A program made the translations under genes and the position numbers. 44,671 nucleotides of DNA from JABAYQ01 sp018608925. Lineage in GTDB: Bacteria; Bacteroidota; Bacteroidia; Flavobacteriales; UBA7312. The stretch is taken from assembly GCA_037625715.1 (NCBI GenBank), contig JASJHQ010000018.1:1-44671 (forward strand), given 5' to 3'. Numbering within the stretch: the stretch's first letter is position 1; every line of letters starts with the position of its first letter. Below the pieces are notes generated by a model, which saw only the letters and a program-made list of their open reading frames with translations, had not been told where the DNA came from and made no database searches. Shown here in pieces: positions 14,413-23,293 of the stretch.

Positions 14413-17231
14413 TGAAACAAGATGACTCTTTAAATATCTACGGTGCTAACGAAAACAATCTTAAAAACGTTAGTTTATCCATTCCAAGAGATAAATTAGT
14501 TGTTATTACTGGCTTAAGTGGTAGTGGTAAATCTTCTTTGGCTTTTGATACTATTTACGCAGAAGGACAAAGAAGATATATAGAAACCTTTTCAGCCTAT
14601 GCCAGACAATTTCTTGGAGGATTAGAAAGACCAAGAGTAGATAAAATAACTGGACTTAGTCCCGTAATTTCAATCGAACAAAAAACTACAAGTAAAAACC
14701 CTAGATCTACAGTTGGTACTATAACAGAGATTTATGATTTCCTAAGATTACTTTATGCAAGAGGATCACACGCATATTCTTATGTAAGTGGTAAAAAAAT
14801 GATTTCCTATTCTGACGAAGAAATTATTTCAATTATTTTGAAAGAATACGAAGGAGAAAAAATGTTAATTCTTGCTCCGGTAATAAGATCGAGAAAAGGA
14901 CATTACAGGGATCTTTTTGAAAAAATTTCTAGACAAGGATTTATTCGAGTAAGAATAAATGGAGAAATGAGAGAAATTACTTCAGGAATGAAACTCGACA
15001 GATTTAAAACACACGATATTGAAATTGTTGTTGATCGCTTAGTCGTAAAAGAAGAAAATAGAAGTAGAATAAAAGAATCGATCGAAATTGCCATGAAATA
15101 TGGCAAAGGCTTAATGATGACTCTAGATTTAGATAAAGAAAAAATTAGATTTTTCAGCAGACAACTAATGTGTCCTACTTCAGGAATTGCATACGCAAAA
15201 GCAGAGCCCAATAGCTTTTCTTTTAATTCTCCAAAAGGAGCATGTAAAAAATGTAATGGCTTAGGAAATCTTCATGAAATAGATTTAAAAAAGATTATTC
15301 CTAATAACAAGCTAAGTATAAACAAAGGAGGAATAAAACCAATTGAAGAAAAACAAAGCAGTTGGATTATTAATCAAATAGAAAATATTTCAAAAAAATT
15401 CGACTTTAATCTAAGTATACCTATAAAAGATATCCCTGAAGAAGCTATGGAAGCCATTCTTTACGGATTAAATGAAAGCTTTGAAGTAGAGCTGAAAAAT
15501 GCTGGCTTAAATAAAACCTACAAAATCCAATTTGAAGGGATTGCTAGTTTTTTAGAAGATCAATATTTTAACTCTAGTTCTCCAAAACTAAGAAGATGGG
15601 CTGGAGACTACATGAGTAAAATTGATTGTAAGGATTGTGAAGGCTCTCGACTAAATTTAGAATCAAGGCATTTTTTAATTGACAACAAAAATATTTCTCA
15701 AGTTGCTCAACTTGATATAAAAGGCTTGCAATCTTGGCTTAACGACCTACCTGAAAAAATTGACAAAAAGCAGAACATTATTGCTAAAGAAATTTTAAAA
15801 GAATTAAACAAGAGAGTCCAGTTTTTACTTGATGTAGGTCTTGAATACTTATCCTTAAACCGATCATCTAAATCTTTATCAGGTGGCGAAAGTCAAAGGA
15901 TTAGACTAGCAACACAAATAGGATCTCAACTAACAGACGTATTATATATTCTTGACGAACCTAGCATAGGCTTACACCAAAGAGACAATCAAAAATTAAT
16001 TCAATCTTTAAAAGATTTAAGAGATATAGGTAATTCGGTAATCGTTGTAGAGCATGATAAAGACATGATTTTATCAGCTGACCACATAATTGATGTAGGA
16101 CCAGGAGCTGGACATCAAGGAGGTGAAATAATTGCTGAAGGAAATCTAATTGAGTTTAAAAAAAGTAATTCTACAACAGTAAAATACTTAAATGATGAAT
16201 TAAAAATTTCTATTCCTACAGTTAGAAGAAAAGGAAATGGAAAAAAAATCAGCATTAAAGGAGCAAGAGGAAATAATCTTAAAGATATATCTGTTGACTT
16301 CCCTTTGGGTAAACTAATATGCGTTACAGGAGTTTCCGGCTCTGGAAAAAGCACACTTGTAAACGGAACCCTTTACCCTATTCTAAATCAACACTTTTAT
16401 AATAGTGTTAAAAAACCATTAGAATACGATCACATCTCTGGACTAGAAAACGTAGATAAAGTAATTGAAGTAAATCAATCTCCAATTGGCAAAACACCTA
16501 GATCAAACCCCGCTACTTATACAGGAGTTTTTTCTGAAATAAGAGCATTATTCACCAATCTACAAGAATCAAAAGCAAGAGGTTATAAGCTAGGAAGGTT
16601 TTCATTTAACGTAAGCGGTGGCAGATGCGAAAACTGTCAAGGAGCAGGCGTTAAAACAATCGAAATGAATTTCCTGCCAGACGTTCATGTTCCTTGTGAA
16701 GAATGCGAAGGTAAAAGATACAATAGAGAAACATTAGAAGTAAGATTCAAAGGGAAATCAATTGCAGATGTTTTAGATATGACCATTAACCAAGCCGTAG
16801 AATTTTTTGAGGCTATACCTAAAATAGCACAGAAAATAAATACACTACAAGACGTAGGCTTGGGGTATATAAAACTAGGGCAGCAATCAACAACTCTCTC
16901 TGGTGGTGAGGCACAAAGAATAAAACTTGCAGCCGAACTATCTAAAAAGAATACTGGACAGACATTTTACATATTAGATGAACCAACAACTGGGCTTCAT
17001 TTTGAAGATGTAAAAGTATTATTGTCTGTAGTTGATAAAATTGTTGAGCTTGGAAATACCGTTCTGATTATCGAACATAATTTAGATGTAATAAAAGTTG
17101 CTGACCATATTATTGATATTGGTTTAGAAGGTGGACAGAATGGCGGATACGTCGTTTGTAACGGAACACCCGAAAAAGTCGTAAAAGAAATGATTGGGCA
17201 TACCGCCCAGTTTTTGAAATACGAAATCTAA
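14412..17231 (+). CDS. uvrA: excinuclease ABC subunit A
   Basis: This is the damage-recognition ATPase of nucleotide excision repair, 939 residues. Two ABC ATPase halves are complete: Walker A GLSGSGKSS (about 34-42) and GVSGSGKST (about 639-647), with signatures LSGGESQRIRLA (about 490) and LSGGEAQRIKLA (about 830). The second zinc module is intact (CENCQGAG, then CEECEGKRY). The first zinc module reads CPTSG then CKKCNGLG, so one of the four Cys seen in E. coli (CPICG) is Ser; from memory, CPT(T/S)G is usual in Bacteroidota UvrA, so this is probably a clade trait. It is co-translated with the transglycosylase gene. uvrB and uvrC are not in the window. Confidence 0.97.
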   Translation: MKQDDSLNIYGANENNLKNVSLSIPRDKLVVITGLSGSGKSSLAFDTIYAEGQRRYIETFSAYARQFLGGLERPRVDKITGLSPVISIEQKTTSKNPRSTVGTITEIYDFLRLLYARGSHAYSYVSGKKMISYSDEEIISIILKEYEGEKMLILAPVIRSRKGHYRDLFEKISRQGFIRVRINGEMREITSGMKLDRFKTHDIEIVVDRLVVKEENRSRIKESIEIAMKYGKGLMMTLDLDKEKIRFFSRQLMCPTSGIAYAKAEPNSFSFNSPKGACKKCNGLGNLHEIDLKKIIPNNKLSINKGGIKPIEEKQSSWIINQIENISKKFDFNLSIPIKDIPEEAMEAILYGLNESFEVELKNAGLNKTYKIQFEGIASFLEDQYFNSSSPKLRRWAGDYMSKIDCKDCEGSRLNLESRHFLIDNKNISQVAQLDIKGLQSWLNDLPEKIDKKQNIIAKEILKELNKRVQFLLDVGLEYLSLNRSSKSLSGGESQRIRLATQIGSQLTDVLYILDEPSIGLHQRDNQKLIQSLKDLRDIGNSVIVVEHDKDMILSADHIIDVGPGAGHQGGEIIAEGNLIEFKKSNSTTVKYLNDELKISIPTVRRKGNGKKISIKGARGNNLKDISVDFPLGKLICVTGVSGSGKSTLVNGTLYPILNQHFYNSVKKPLEYDHISGLENVDKVIEVNQSPIGKTPRSNPATYTGVFSEIRALFTNLQESKARGYKLGRFSFNVSGGRCENCQGAGVKTIEMNFLPDVHVPCEECEGKRYNRETLEVRFKGKSIADVLDMTINQAVEFFEAIPKIAQKINTLQDVGLGYIKLGQQSTTLSGGEAQRIKLAAELSKKNTGQTFYILDEPTTGLHFEDVKVLLSVVDKIVELGNTVLIIEHNLDVIKVADHIIDIGLEGGQNGGYVVCNGTPEKVVKEMIGHTAQFLKYEI

Positions 17232-17244
17232 AAACCTTAAAAAA

Positions 17245-17946
17245 ATGAAAAACAAAATTAAAGATGCTTTTGATAACAAGAGTTGGAATGAAATAAAAAC
17301 AGCTGATTCATGGCAAATATTCAAAGTCATGTCTGAATTCGTCGAAGGGTTTGAAAAACTATCTAAAATTGGCCCTTGCGTATCTATATTTGGCTCTGCA
17401 AGAACTAAACCAGACAATCCTTATTATATCCAAGCAGAAGAAATTGCTTTTATGCTAACAAAAAAAGGATACGGAGTAATTACAGGAGGTGGCTTAGGAA
17501 TAATGGAAGCAGGAAATAAAGGAGCAAAAAGAGGTAACGGAAAGTCAGTTGGATTAAACATTGACCTCCCTTTCGAACAAAATTCTAATGAATTTATTGA
17601 TAATGATAAGCTAATAAATTTTGATTATTTCTTTGTGAGAAAAGTAATGTTTATGAAATACGCTCAAGGATTTATAGTTATGCCAGGAGGCGTAGGAACA
17701 CTTGACGAATTATTTGAAGCATTAACGCTTATTCAAACACAAAAAATTGCTGCTTTTCCAATTGTTCTAGTAGGAAAGAAATATTGGACCGGTCTGATAG
17801 ACTGGATTAAAGAAACGATGCTAATCGAAGAAAAAAATATCAGTCCTGAAGATTTAGACTTGTTTAGTATTGTAGATTCTTCGGAAGAAGCAGTAGATAA
17901 AATAGACGAATTTTACTCTAAATATTTGCTCAAACCTAACTTCTAA
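17245..17946 (+). CDS. LOG/TIGR00730 family Rossmann-fold nucleotide phosphoribohydrolase
   Basis: This 233-residue protein carries the two hallmark motifs of the LOG family: GGGLGIMEAGNKGA (about residues 81-94) and PGGVGTLDELFEA (about 149-161), the latter binding the nucleotide phosphate. Family members release the base from nucleoside 5'-monophosphates (studied for cytokinin ribotides and AMP). The physiological role in bacteria of this kind is not settled; nucleotide housekeeping is the safest reading. It follows uvrA by 13 bases and is probably in the same transcript. Confidence 0.92.
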   Translation: MKNKIKDAFDNKSWNEIKTADSWQIFKVMSEFVEGFEKLSKIGPCVSIFGSARTKPDNPYYIQAEEIAFMLTKKGYGVITGGGLGIMEAGNKGAKRGNGKSVGLNIDLPFEQNSNEFIDNDKLINFDYFFVRKVMFMKYAQGFIVMPGGVGTLDELFEALTLIQTQKIAAFPIVLVGKKYWTGLIDWIKETMLIEEKNISPEDLDLFSIVDSSEEAVDKIDEFYSKYLLKPNF

Positions 17947-17999
17947 TAATAAAAGAAATTTTGTTAGTTTTACAATCGTTATAACTAATTAAGTTTTCA

Positions 18000-20105
18000 A
18001 TGAGAAATCATTTAATAATTGCTGTATTATTGTTAGTATCAACGTCTTTGACTTATGGTCAAATTCCTGGTCCAGAATACAGCCAGTATCAATATAAAGA
18101 TACTACCAATCTAGAAGAGGATGGTACTTTGGCTATCAAAGAGAAGCACGTACACAAAACTAAATTTCTTCCTAAGATATTTTTTGGCTTTGGAAGCTTT
18201 AATTTTGGAGGAGACATTTCAGACTCTAGAAACACGGGTATAATTAGTCGTCCTGGCTTTAAAATAGGTTTTAGCTCAAACATTAATGACTTTTTCGATG
18301 CTACAGTTTATATGCAAGAAGGAACATTAAGAGTTGACGGCACCAATAATGATGATATTCCAACTAACTTTTTGAGTACCGTAAATAGTTTTGGAATAAA
18401 CTTTGATTACAACTTTAAAAACATATTTAAGAAATCAACCTTAAGACCATTTGTGGGTTTAGGTTTAAGTTACTTAAGATTTGATTCTAAAGGATCTAAT
18501 GACAATCCAATCGATTTCTATGAAATCGATTTACTAACAGAATACACCAACCGAACAGGAGAAACATACAGCAAAAATGGCTTAGAAATCCCTCTTTCTA
18601 TAGGTCTTAATTTCTCAGCGAACGACAGACTTAACTTAAAGTTTGGTGCTTCTTTACACCTAACAAATACAGACTTTATTGATAACATTGAACAAGATGG
18701 AAACGATAGTTACATTGTAACATCTGCCTCAATGACTTATGATTTGTTTTGCTATGAATGTGTAGAGGATTATATACCAGAAGATAAAGACGCATATTTA
18801 GTCAATTTTGATGTATTAGATAATGAAGACAATGACTATGATGGCATTAAAGATGTTGACGACTTCTGTCCTGAAACACCAAAGAACGTAAAAGTAGACA
18901 ACACTGGTTGCCCTATTGATAGTGATTACGATGCTGTTCCTGATTACTTAGATCAAGAGTTAAATACTCCAAAGGGTGCTGTTGTTAATTCTAAAGGTAT
19001 TCAACTGACAAATAAGATGGGCGAAATGCTTTATCTTCTCTATCAAAATTCTTCTTCTCGAAAAGAAGCTGTCGAATACTATGTAGGAAGCTACCCTTCC
19101 GAAAGATTTGTAAAAATATCTAAAGAAGTAATAAACAGAAAAGGAGACACACTTTTAATAGATATTTACAAACCAAAAGTTTTCCAAGACATTTATACTC
19201 AACAGAAAGAATACCTAGACGATGTTACAACATCTACTCATATAGATCTTGACCCTAAGATTACCTACAAAATTCAGATATCTAAAGGGAAAAAGAATTT
19301 AAGCGCTGGTCAAATTAACAAACTAATGAGTATTGTTAACTTAAAGAGTACTAAAGTAGATGACGAAGTATTATATACTAGTGGAGAGTATTCCGATTTA
19401 TTGGAAGCTAGACAAAAGCAAAATCAACTAATCATAAGTGGTTATCCTAAAGCTTTAGTAATAGAAGATAAACAAGCTGACATAAGAGTAGTTAGTGAGG
19501 GTGAAATGAATAGAGAGCAAAACAAAAGAAACTCTGCTATCTTAGAAGATCTTCCACCTTTAGAAAATATCGTATTTAGAGTACAAATAGGAATGCTAAA
19601 AGAAGTAGACCTTGACTTTTACGACTTAGAAGATTTAATTGTTTTTGAAGGTAAAAACGGATTTAAACACATTTTCTCTGGAGGATATTCATCTTACAAT
19701 GAAGCTCTAGAGCACAGAAACGAACTATACTTCATGAGCTATGAAGAAGCTAAAGTAATTGCCCTTAAAAACGGCGAATTGGTAGAAGCGGAAGAATATA
19801 TGGATTATGGTTCGGAAGAAAATACTCCAGCAATATTTGGAGATGTTATATACAAAGTTCAATTAGGAATATTTGGTCAGAACGATCAAGTAAATATTGA
19901 AAAGTATAACGAAATGAATTCTAGTGAAATTACTCAAATGGATAATGGTTTAGTTCGATATACAACTGGTACTTTCACCAACATTCAAGCGGCAATGATA
20001 AAAATGAATGAGTTGAAAAATAGCGGACACGAAAATTGTTACGTAATCGCTTTCTACAACAATCAACAAGTTTCATTAAAGAAGGCCCAAGAGCTAACAA
20101 AATAA
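18000..20105 (+). CDS. outer-membrane protein with TSP3 calcium-binding segment and three SPOR-like repeats
   Basis: This protein has 701 residues. A signal peptide (ending TSLTYGQ) precedes a beta-barrel-like domain of about 210 residues rich in alternating aromatic strands (FGFGSFNFGGDIS, LRPFVGLGLSYLRF). Residues about 273-325 are thrombospondin type 3-like, with Asp-rich calcium loops (DNEDNDYDGIKDVDDFCP and DSDYDAVPDYLD). An OmpA peptidoglycan domain would normally follow, but here there are instead three repeats resembling SPOR domains, each opening with a (Y/F)(K/R)(V/I)Q(I/L) strand: ITYKIQISKG (about 420), IVFRVQIGML (about 522) and VIYKVQLGIF (about 617). SPOR domains bind denuded glycan strands, so I infer a link between outer membrane and peptidoglycan. 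It follows the LOG gene by 53 bases and ends at a strong terminator. Confidence 0.82.
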   Translation: MRNHLIIAVLLLVSTSLTYGQIPGPEYSQYQYKDTTNLEEDGTLAIKEKHVHKTKFLPKIFFGFGSFNFGGDISDSRNTGIISRPGFKIGFSSNINDFFDATVYMQEGTLRVDGTNNDDIPTNFLSTVNSFGINFDYNFKNIFKKSTLRPFVGLGLSYLRFDSKGSNDNPIDFYEIDLLTEYTNRTGETYSKNGLEIPLSIGLNFSANDRLNLKFGASLHLTNTDFIDNIEQDGNDSYIVTSASMTYDLFCYECVEDYIPEDKDAYLVNFDVLDNEDNDYDGIKDVDDFCPETPKNVKVDNTGCPIDSDYDAVPDYLDQELNTPKGAVVNSKGIQLTNKMGEMLYLLYQNSSSRKEAVEYYVGSYPSERFVKISKEVINRKGDTLLIDIYKPKVFQDIYTQQKEYLDDVTTSTHIDLDPKITYKIQISKGKKNLSAGQINKLMSIVNLKSTKVDDEVLYTSGEYSDLLEARQKQNQLIISGYPKALVIEDKQADIRVVSEGEMNREQNKRNSAILEDLPPLENIVFRVQIGMLKEVDLDFYDLEDLIVFEGKNGFKHIFSGGYSSYNEALEHRNELYFMSYEEAKVIALKNGELVEAEEYMDYGSEENTPAIFGDVIYKVQLGIFGQNDQVNIEKYNEMNSSEITQMDNGLVRYTTGTFTNIQAAMIKMNELKNSGHENCYVIAFYNNQQVSLKKAQELTK

Positions 20106-20130
20106 TTAAGGATTTAATTACTTATTAGTT

Positions 20131-20165
20131 AAAAAAAAAACCACTGATTAATCAGTGGTTTTTTT
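20131..20165. terminator. bidirectional terminator between the TSP3/SPOR gene and the THUMP methyltransferase
   Basis: CCACTGATTAATCAGTGG (20141-20158) is a perfect palindrome flanked by ten A and seven T. It lies 25 bases after the plus-strand stop. The minus-strand gene's last codons and its stop (20148-20150) lie inside it, so it serves both converging genes. Confidence 0.9.
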
Positions 20166-21323
20166 GTGCAATTTTTTTGTACCCTCGTACATCTGGTATT
20201 TTAAGAATCTACACTCTAGCTGACCGTTAAAGAGTTTAATTCTTCTAGTATGCTTTAAGTTAATACTATTAACCGCTTCCATATCAGAAGTAATTAACCA
20301 TGCTGTAGAGCCCGCATAATGCTTTTTGAAGGTGTCCCCTATCTTACCATACAATTCTAACACATCAGCCTCTATTCTTTCCCCATAAGGTGGATTAAAT
20401 AATATAGTACCAGTTGTTTCGAACATATGAGGTTCTCTAAAGAAATTAGCTCTCTTTACATCTATAATATCTTCCAGCATAGCGTCTTTAATATTTGCCT
20501 CAGCTTTTCTGAAAGATTCAAAAGATCTATCGCAACCTATAATTTTACCTTTAAAATCTTTAACCTTATTAAGAGAAGATGTTTTAATCGTTTCCCAAAG
20601 CTCTTCATCGAAACTTGCCCAGTTCATAAAACCAAAGTTTTTTCGATGTAAGGATGGCGGAATATTACAAGCAATCATAGCAGCTTCAATCAACAAGGTT
20701 CCTGAACCACACATTGGGTCTAAGAAATCACTTTCTCTATCCCAATCACTCAAGAGTATCATTCCAGCAGCTAAAACCTCACTAATGGGAGCTACGTTAG
20801 TTACATGCCTATACCCTCTTTTGTGTAAAGAATCACCAGAGCTATCTAATGATATATTTACTTTATCATTAGAAATATGAATATTAATCCTAACATCCGG
20901 ATTTTTAGTATCAACGTTCGGCCTTTTTCCTTTTGTTAGATCTCTAAAATAATCAACAATAGCATCTTTTACTTTCAAAGCAACGTAATGACTGTGATTA
21001 AAGAAATCAGAGTTTACCGCAGCATTGACAGCAATTGTATCGTCTACATTAATATATTTCGACCAATCTAAGTCCTTAGCACGTTCGTATAAATCGTCCT
21101 CTGTTCTGGCAACATATTTATAAATAGGTCTTAAAATTCTTATTGCAGTTCTAAGGTTAAGATTTGCTTTATACATAAAACCTAAATCTCCAACAAAACT
21201 TACTGCCCTATTTAATTCCACAACATCTTGGGCACCTAAATCCGTAAGTTCTTGAGCTAAAACAGACTCTAATCCGAGCTGTGTTTTAGCAATCATTTCA
21301 TAATTGACATATTTATCATCCAT
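20148..21323 (-). CDS. THUMP-domain class I RNA methyltransferase (RlmL N-half / YcbY type)
   Basis: This 391-residue enzyme should methylate a guanine N2 in 23S rRNA; E. coli RlmL does this at G2445 with the equivalent domain. The N-terminus (about 10-165) is the THUMP RNA-binding region (AKTQLGLESVLAQELTDLGA). The methyltransferase half has the SAM-binding FLDPMCGSGTLLIEAA (about 200-215) and the catalytic NPPYGER (about 310-316). The C-terminal RlmK half found in the E. coli fusion is absent, as is common outside gammaproteobacteria. The last codons lie within the terminator. A close relative acting on a different rRNA or tRNA position is possible. Confidence 0.92.
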   Translation of the reverse strand: MDDKYVNYEMIAKTQLGLESVLAQELTDLGAQDVVELNRAVSFVGDLGFMYKANLNLRTAIRILRPIYKYVARTEDDLYERAKDLDWSKYINVDDTIAVNAAVNSDFFNHSHYVALKVKDAIVDYFRDLTKGKRPNVDTKNPDVRINIHISNDKVNISLDSSGDSLHKRGYRHVTNVAPISEVLAAGMILLSDWDRESDFLDPMCGSGTLLIEAAMIACNIPPSLHRKNFGFMNWASFDEELWETIKTSSLNKVKDFKGKIIGCDRSFESFRKAEANIKDAMLEDIIDVKRANFFREPHMFETTGTILFNPPYGERIEADVLELYGKIGDTFKKHYAGSTAWLITSDMEAVNSINLKHTRRIKLFNGQLECRFLKYQMYEGTKKLHKKTTD

Positions 21324-21359
21324 TTGGCGAATTTAGTGATTTATATTCTTAAGAAAATA

Positions 21360-21367
21360 TATATTTG
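21360..21367 (+). promoter_or_regulatory. possible -7 box (TATATTTG) unusually close to the methyltransferase ATG
   Basis: TATATTTG matches TAnnTTTG but ends only 4 bases before the ATG at 21372, so a start from here would give an almost leaderless transcript. It could be fortuitous in this AT-rich gap. Confidence 0.25.
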
Positions 21368-21371
21368 AAAA

Positions 21372-22082
21372 ATGGAAAATTGGTTTAACACAAAATATTA
21401 CCACATACTCTATAATAATAGAAATGAGCAAGAAGCACAGCATTTCTTAAACAACCTGCTTGCTACACTTAAACCTAGTAAAACAGCTAAATTTATAGAC
21501 GTTGCCTGCGGAAACGGCCGTCACTCCCACTACATAAATTCGTTAGGATTTGAGGTCCAAGGAATAGACAATGCCGATCAAAATATTGTGCTAGCTAACA
21601 ATAATTCTAATGAAAATTGTCGTTTTGAAGTCTTCGATATGAGAAAAACGTACAAAAAACAATACTTTGACTTTTGCTTAAACCTATTTACGAGTTTTGG
21701 TTACTTTGATAATGAAGAGGATAATCAATTAGCTTTTGACGCAATGGCTAACAGCCTAAAACCTGGAGGAAAATTAATATTTGACTTCATGAATGCTAAA
21801 AAAGTAATTGCCAACTTGGTAAGCACCGAAGTTAAAAAAGTAGAAGGATTAGACTTCCATATAAATAGAAATTTTGACTCGAAATTCATCACAAAAAAAA
21901 TATCTTTTCATGATGAGAAAGCCTATTCTTACAAAGAAAAAGTGAGAGCTCTATTTTTAAATGATATTTCTGATTTAATGCAAAAATCAGGATTAAAAAT
22001 TATTAACATTTGGGGAGATTATGAGTTAAATGATTTTGATGTGATAAATTCGAATCGCCTAATTATCTTAGCACAGAAATAA
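21372..22082 (+). CDS. class I SAM-dependent methyltransferase
   Basis: This 236-residue protein has the SAM-binding motif I FIDVACGNGRHSHYI (about 38-52), the acidic residue ending the second strand (GFEVQGIDNA), and a motif IV region FDFCLNLFTSFGYFDN (about 97-112) typical of small-molecule methyltransferases of the Methyltransf_25/11 type. The substrate cannot be read from the sequence. It is the first gene of a six-gene plus-strand run; the next ATG follows its stop by 3 bases. No membrane or signal segments are seen, so it is cytoplasmic. Confidence 0.9.
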   Translation: MENWFNTKYYHILYNNRNEQEAQHFLNNLLATLKPSKTAKFIDVACGNGRHSHYINSLGFEVQGIDNADQNIVLANNNSNENCRFEVFDMRKTYKKQYFDFCLNLFTSFGYFDNEEDNQLAFDAMANSLKPGGKLIFDFMNAKKVIANLVSTEVKKVEGLDFHINRNFDSKFITKKISFHDEKAYSYKEKVRALFLNDISDLMQKSGLKIINIWGDYELNDFDVINSNRLIILAQK

Positions 22083-22085
22083 ATT

Positions 22086-22772
22086 ATGTATTACTTAATA
22101 TTAATATCATCGGTTTTAATTGGAGCATTAATTGCTCTTTACTACAAAGGCTTTTCAGGAACAAAGACTAAACTGCTTATATCTTTTAGTGGTTCTTACC
22201 TTTTTGCTATAACAGTCCTTCATCTTATTCCAGACATTTACAACCATGGAGCAGATTATTCAATAGGAATTTATATTATTCTAGGGTTTTTCTTTCAAAT
22301 AATTTTAGAGCATTTTACTAAAGGAGCTGAACACGGACATAGTCACTTTCACGGAAGCATTCCCCTAAGCGTACTAATAGGTCTGAGTGTACATGCTGTT
22401 TTAGAAGGAATGCCATTAGGAAACCACGATCACAATCATGTTCACGATAATTTACTTACAGGACTTGCAATACATAAAATACCAGTAAGTATAGTACTTA
22501 TGAATATGATGTTATTAAGTGGTTTTTCTAAGTTTAAATCTTTTGCAATCATAATTGCATTTGCCTTAATGACTCCTTTAGGAATGTTTACTAGCGAGTT
22601 TATTAACGTGAGTAATTTTCACAATGAAATAATGGCTATCGTAATAGGAATATTTTTACATATTTCCACTACTATTTTATTTGAAAGTGGAGATGGCCAC
22701 AACTTTAATAAACATAAAATGATCTCTATAATTTTAGGAACTGTAATAGCTATTCTTGGCTTGTCTCTATAA
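22086..22772 (+). CDS. ZIP family metal transporter
   Basis: This 228-residue inner-membrane protein has about eight hydrophobic segments. The ZIP signature is visible in segment 4 (HAVLEGMPLG, about 103-112) and segment 5 (AIHKIPVSIVL, about 128-138), whose His and Glu residues form the binuclear metal site. There are two His-rich loops, EHGHSHFHGS (about 80-89) and NHDHNHVHDN (about 113-122), expected to bind zinc or a related divalent metal before transport. Likely role: uptake of Zn2+ (or Fe2+/Mn2+); direction and metal are inferred from family. It is translationally coupled to the next gene, whose ATG overlaps its stop (TAATG). Confidence 0.92.
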   Translation: MYYLILISSVLIGALIALYYKGFSGTKTKLLISFSGSYLFAITVLHLIPDIYNHGADYSIGIYIILGFFFQIILEHFTKGAEHGHSHFHGSIPLSVLIGLSVHAVLEGMPLGNHDHNHVHDNLLTGLAIHKIPVSIVLMNMMLLSGFSKFKSFAIIIAFALMTPLGMFTSEFINVSNFHNEIMAIVIGIFLHISTTILFESGDGHNFNKHKMISIILGTVIAILGLSL

Positions 22773-23278
22773 TGAAACGAATCGTAATTAGCGGAGGCCC
22801 TTCGTCAGGAAAAACTACTCTTATTAATGAGTTAAAAAAGCAAGGTCATATTTGTTTCGATGAAGTATCAAGAGAAATAATCGAAAGCCAAAAAATAAAT
22901 AATTCTGTTAAAGGGTTTGATTTTGAACAAACAGTATTCAACAAAAGACTGGAACAATATCAAATGGCAAAATCTGACATTCAATTCTACGACAGAAGCT
23001 TTTTAGATGGTTTAGCATATATGAAAATGAATCAAATAAAAATCCCTGATTCTTTCCATAAAACTAGTGTCGATTTACGATTTTTCTCTACTGTTTTTAT
23101 TTGTCCGTTTTGGCCAAAAATTTTTGAAAACGATTCACAGCGTTTAGAAAATATAGAGCAAGCCCAACAAATTTACAAGCAACTATCAAATGTTTATTCG
23201 GAATTTGGATATAAAATTGCTATCTTACCAGAAGGAAATGTAGAAGATCGGATTAAATTTATTCTCGATCGAATATAA
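22772..23278 (+). CDS. AAA_28-type P-loop ATPase (NadR kinase-like)
   Basis: This 168-residue single-domain protein has Walker A GGPSSGKTTL (about 7-16), an early DEVSREII (about 28-35) and YDRSFLDGLAY (about 73-83), the layout of AAA_28 proteins and the ribosylnicotinamide kinase domain of NadR. It is therefore probably a small-molecule or nucleoside kinase, but no substrate-specific motif is certain. It is co-translated with the ZIP transporter upstream and lies 15 bases before recQ. A metal-linked role is conceivable from position only. Confidence 0.85.
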   Translation: MKRIVISGGPSSGKTTLINELKKQGHICFDEVSREIIESQKINNSVKGFDFEQTVFNKRLEQYQMAKSDIQFYDRSFLDGLAYMKMNQIKIPDSFHKTSVDLRFFSTVFICPFWPKIFENDSQRLENIEQAQQIYKQLSNVYSEFGYKIAILPEGNVEDRIKFILDRI

Positions 23279-23293
23279 CTACTCCCTTAATTA

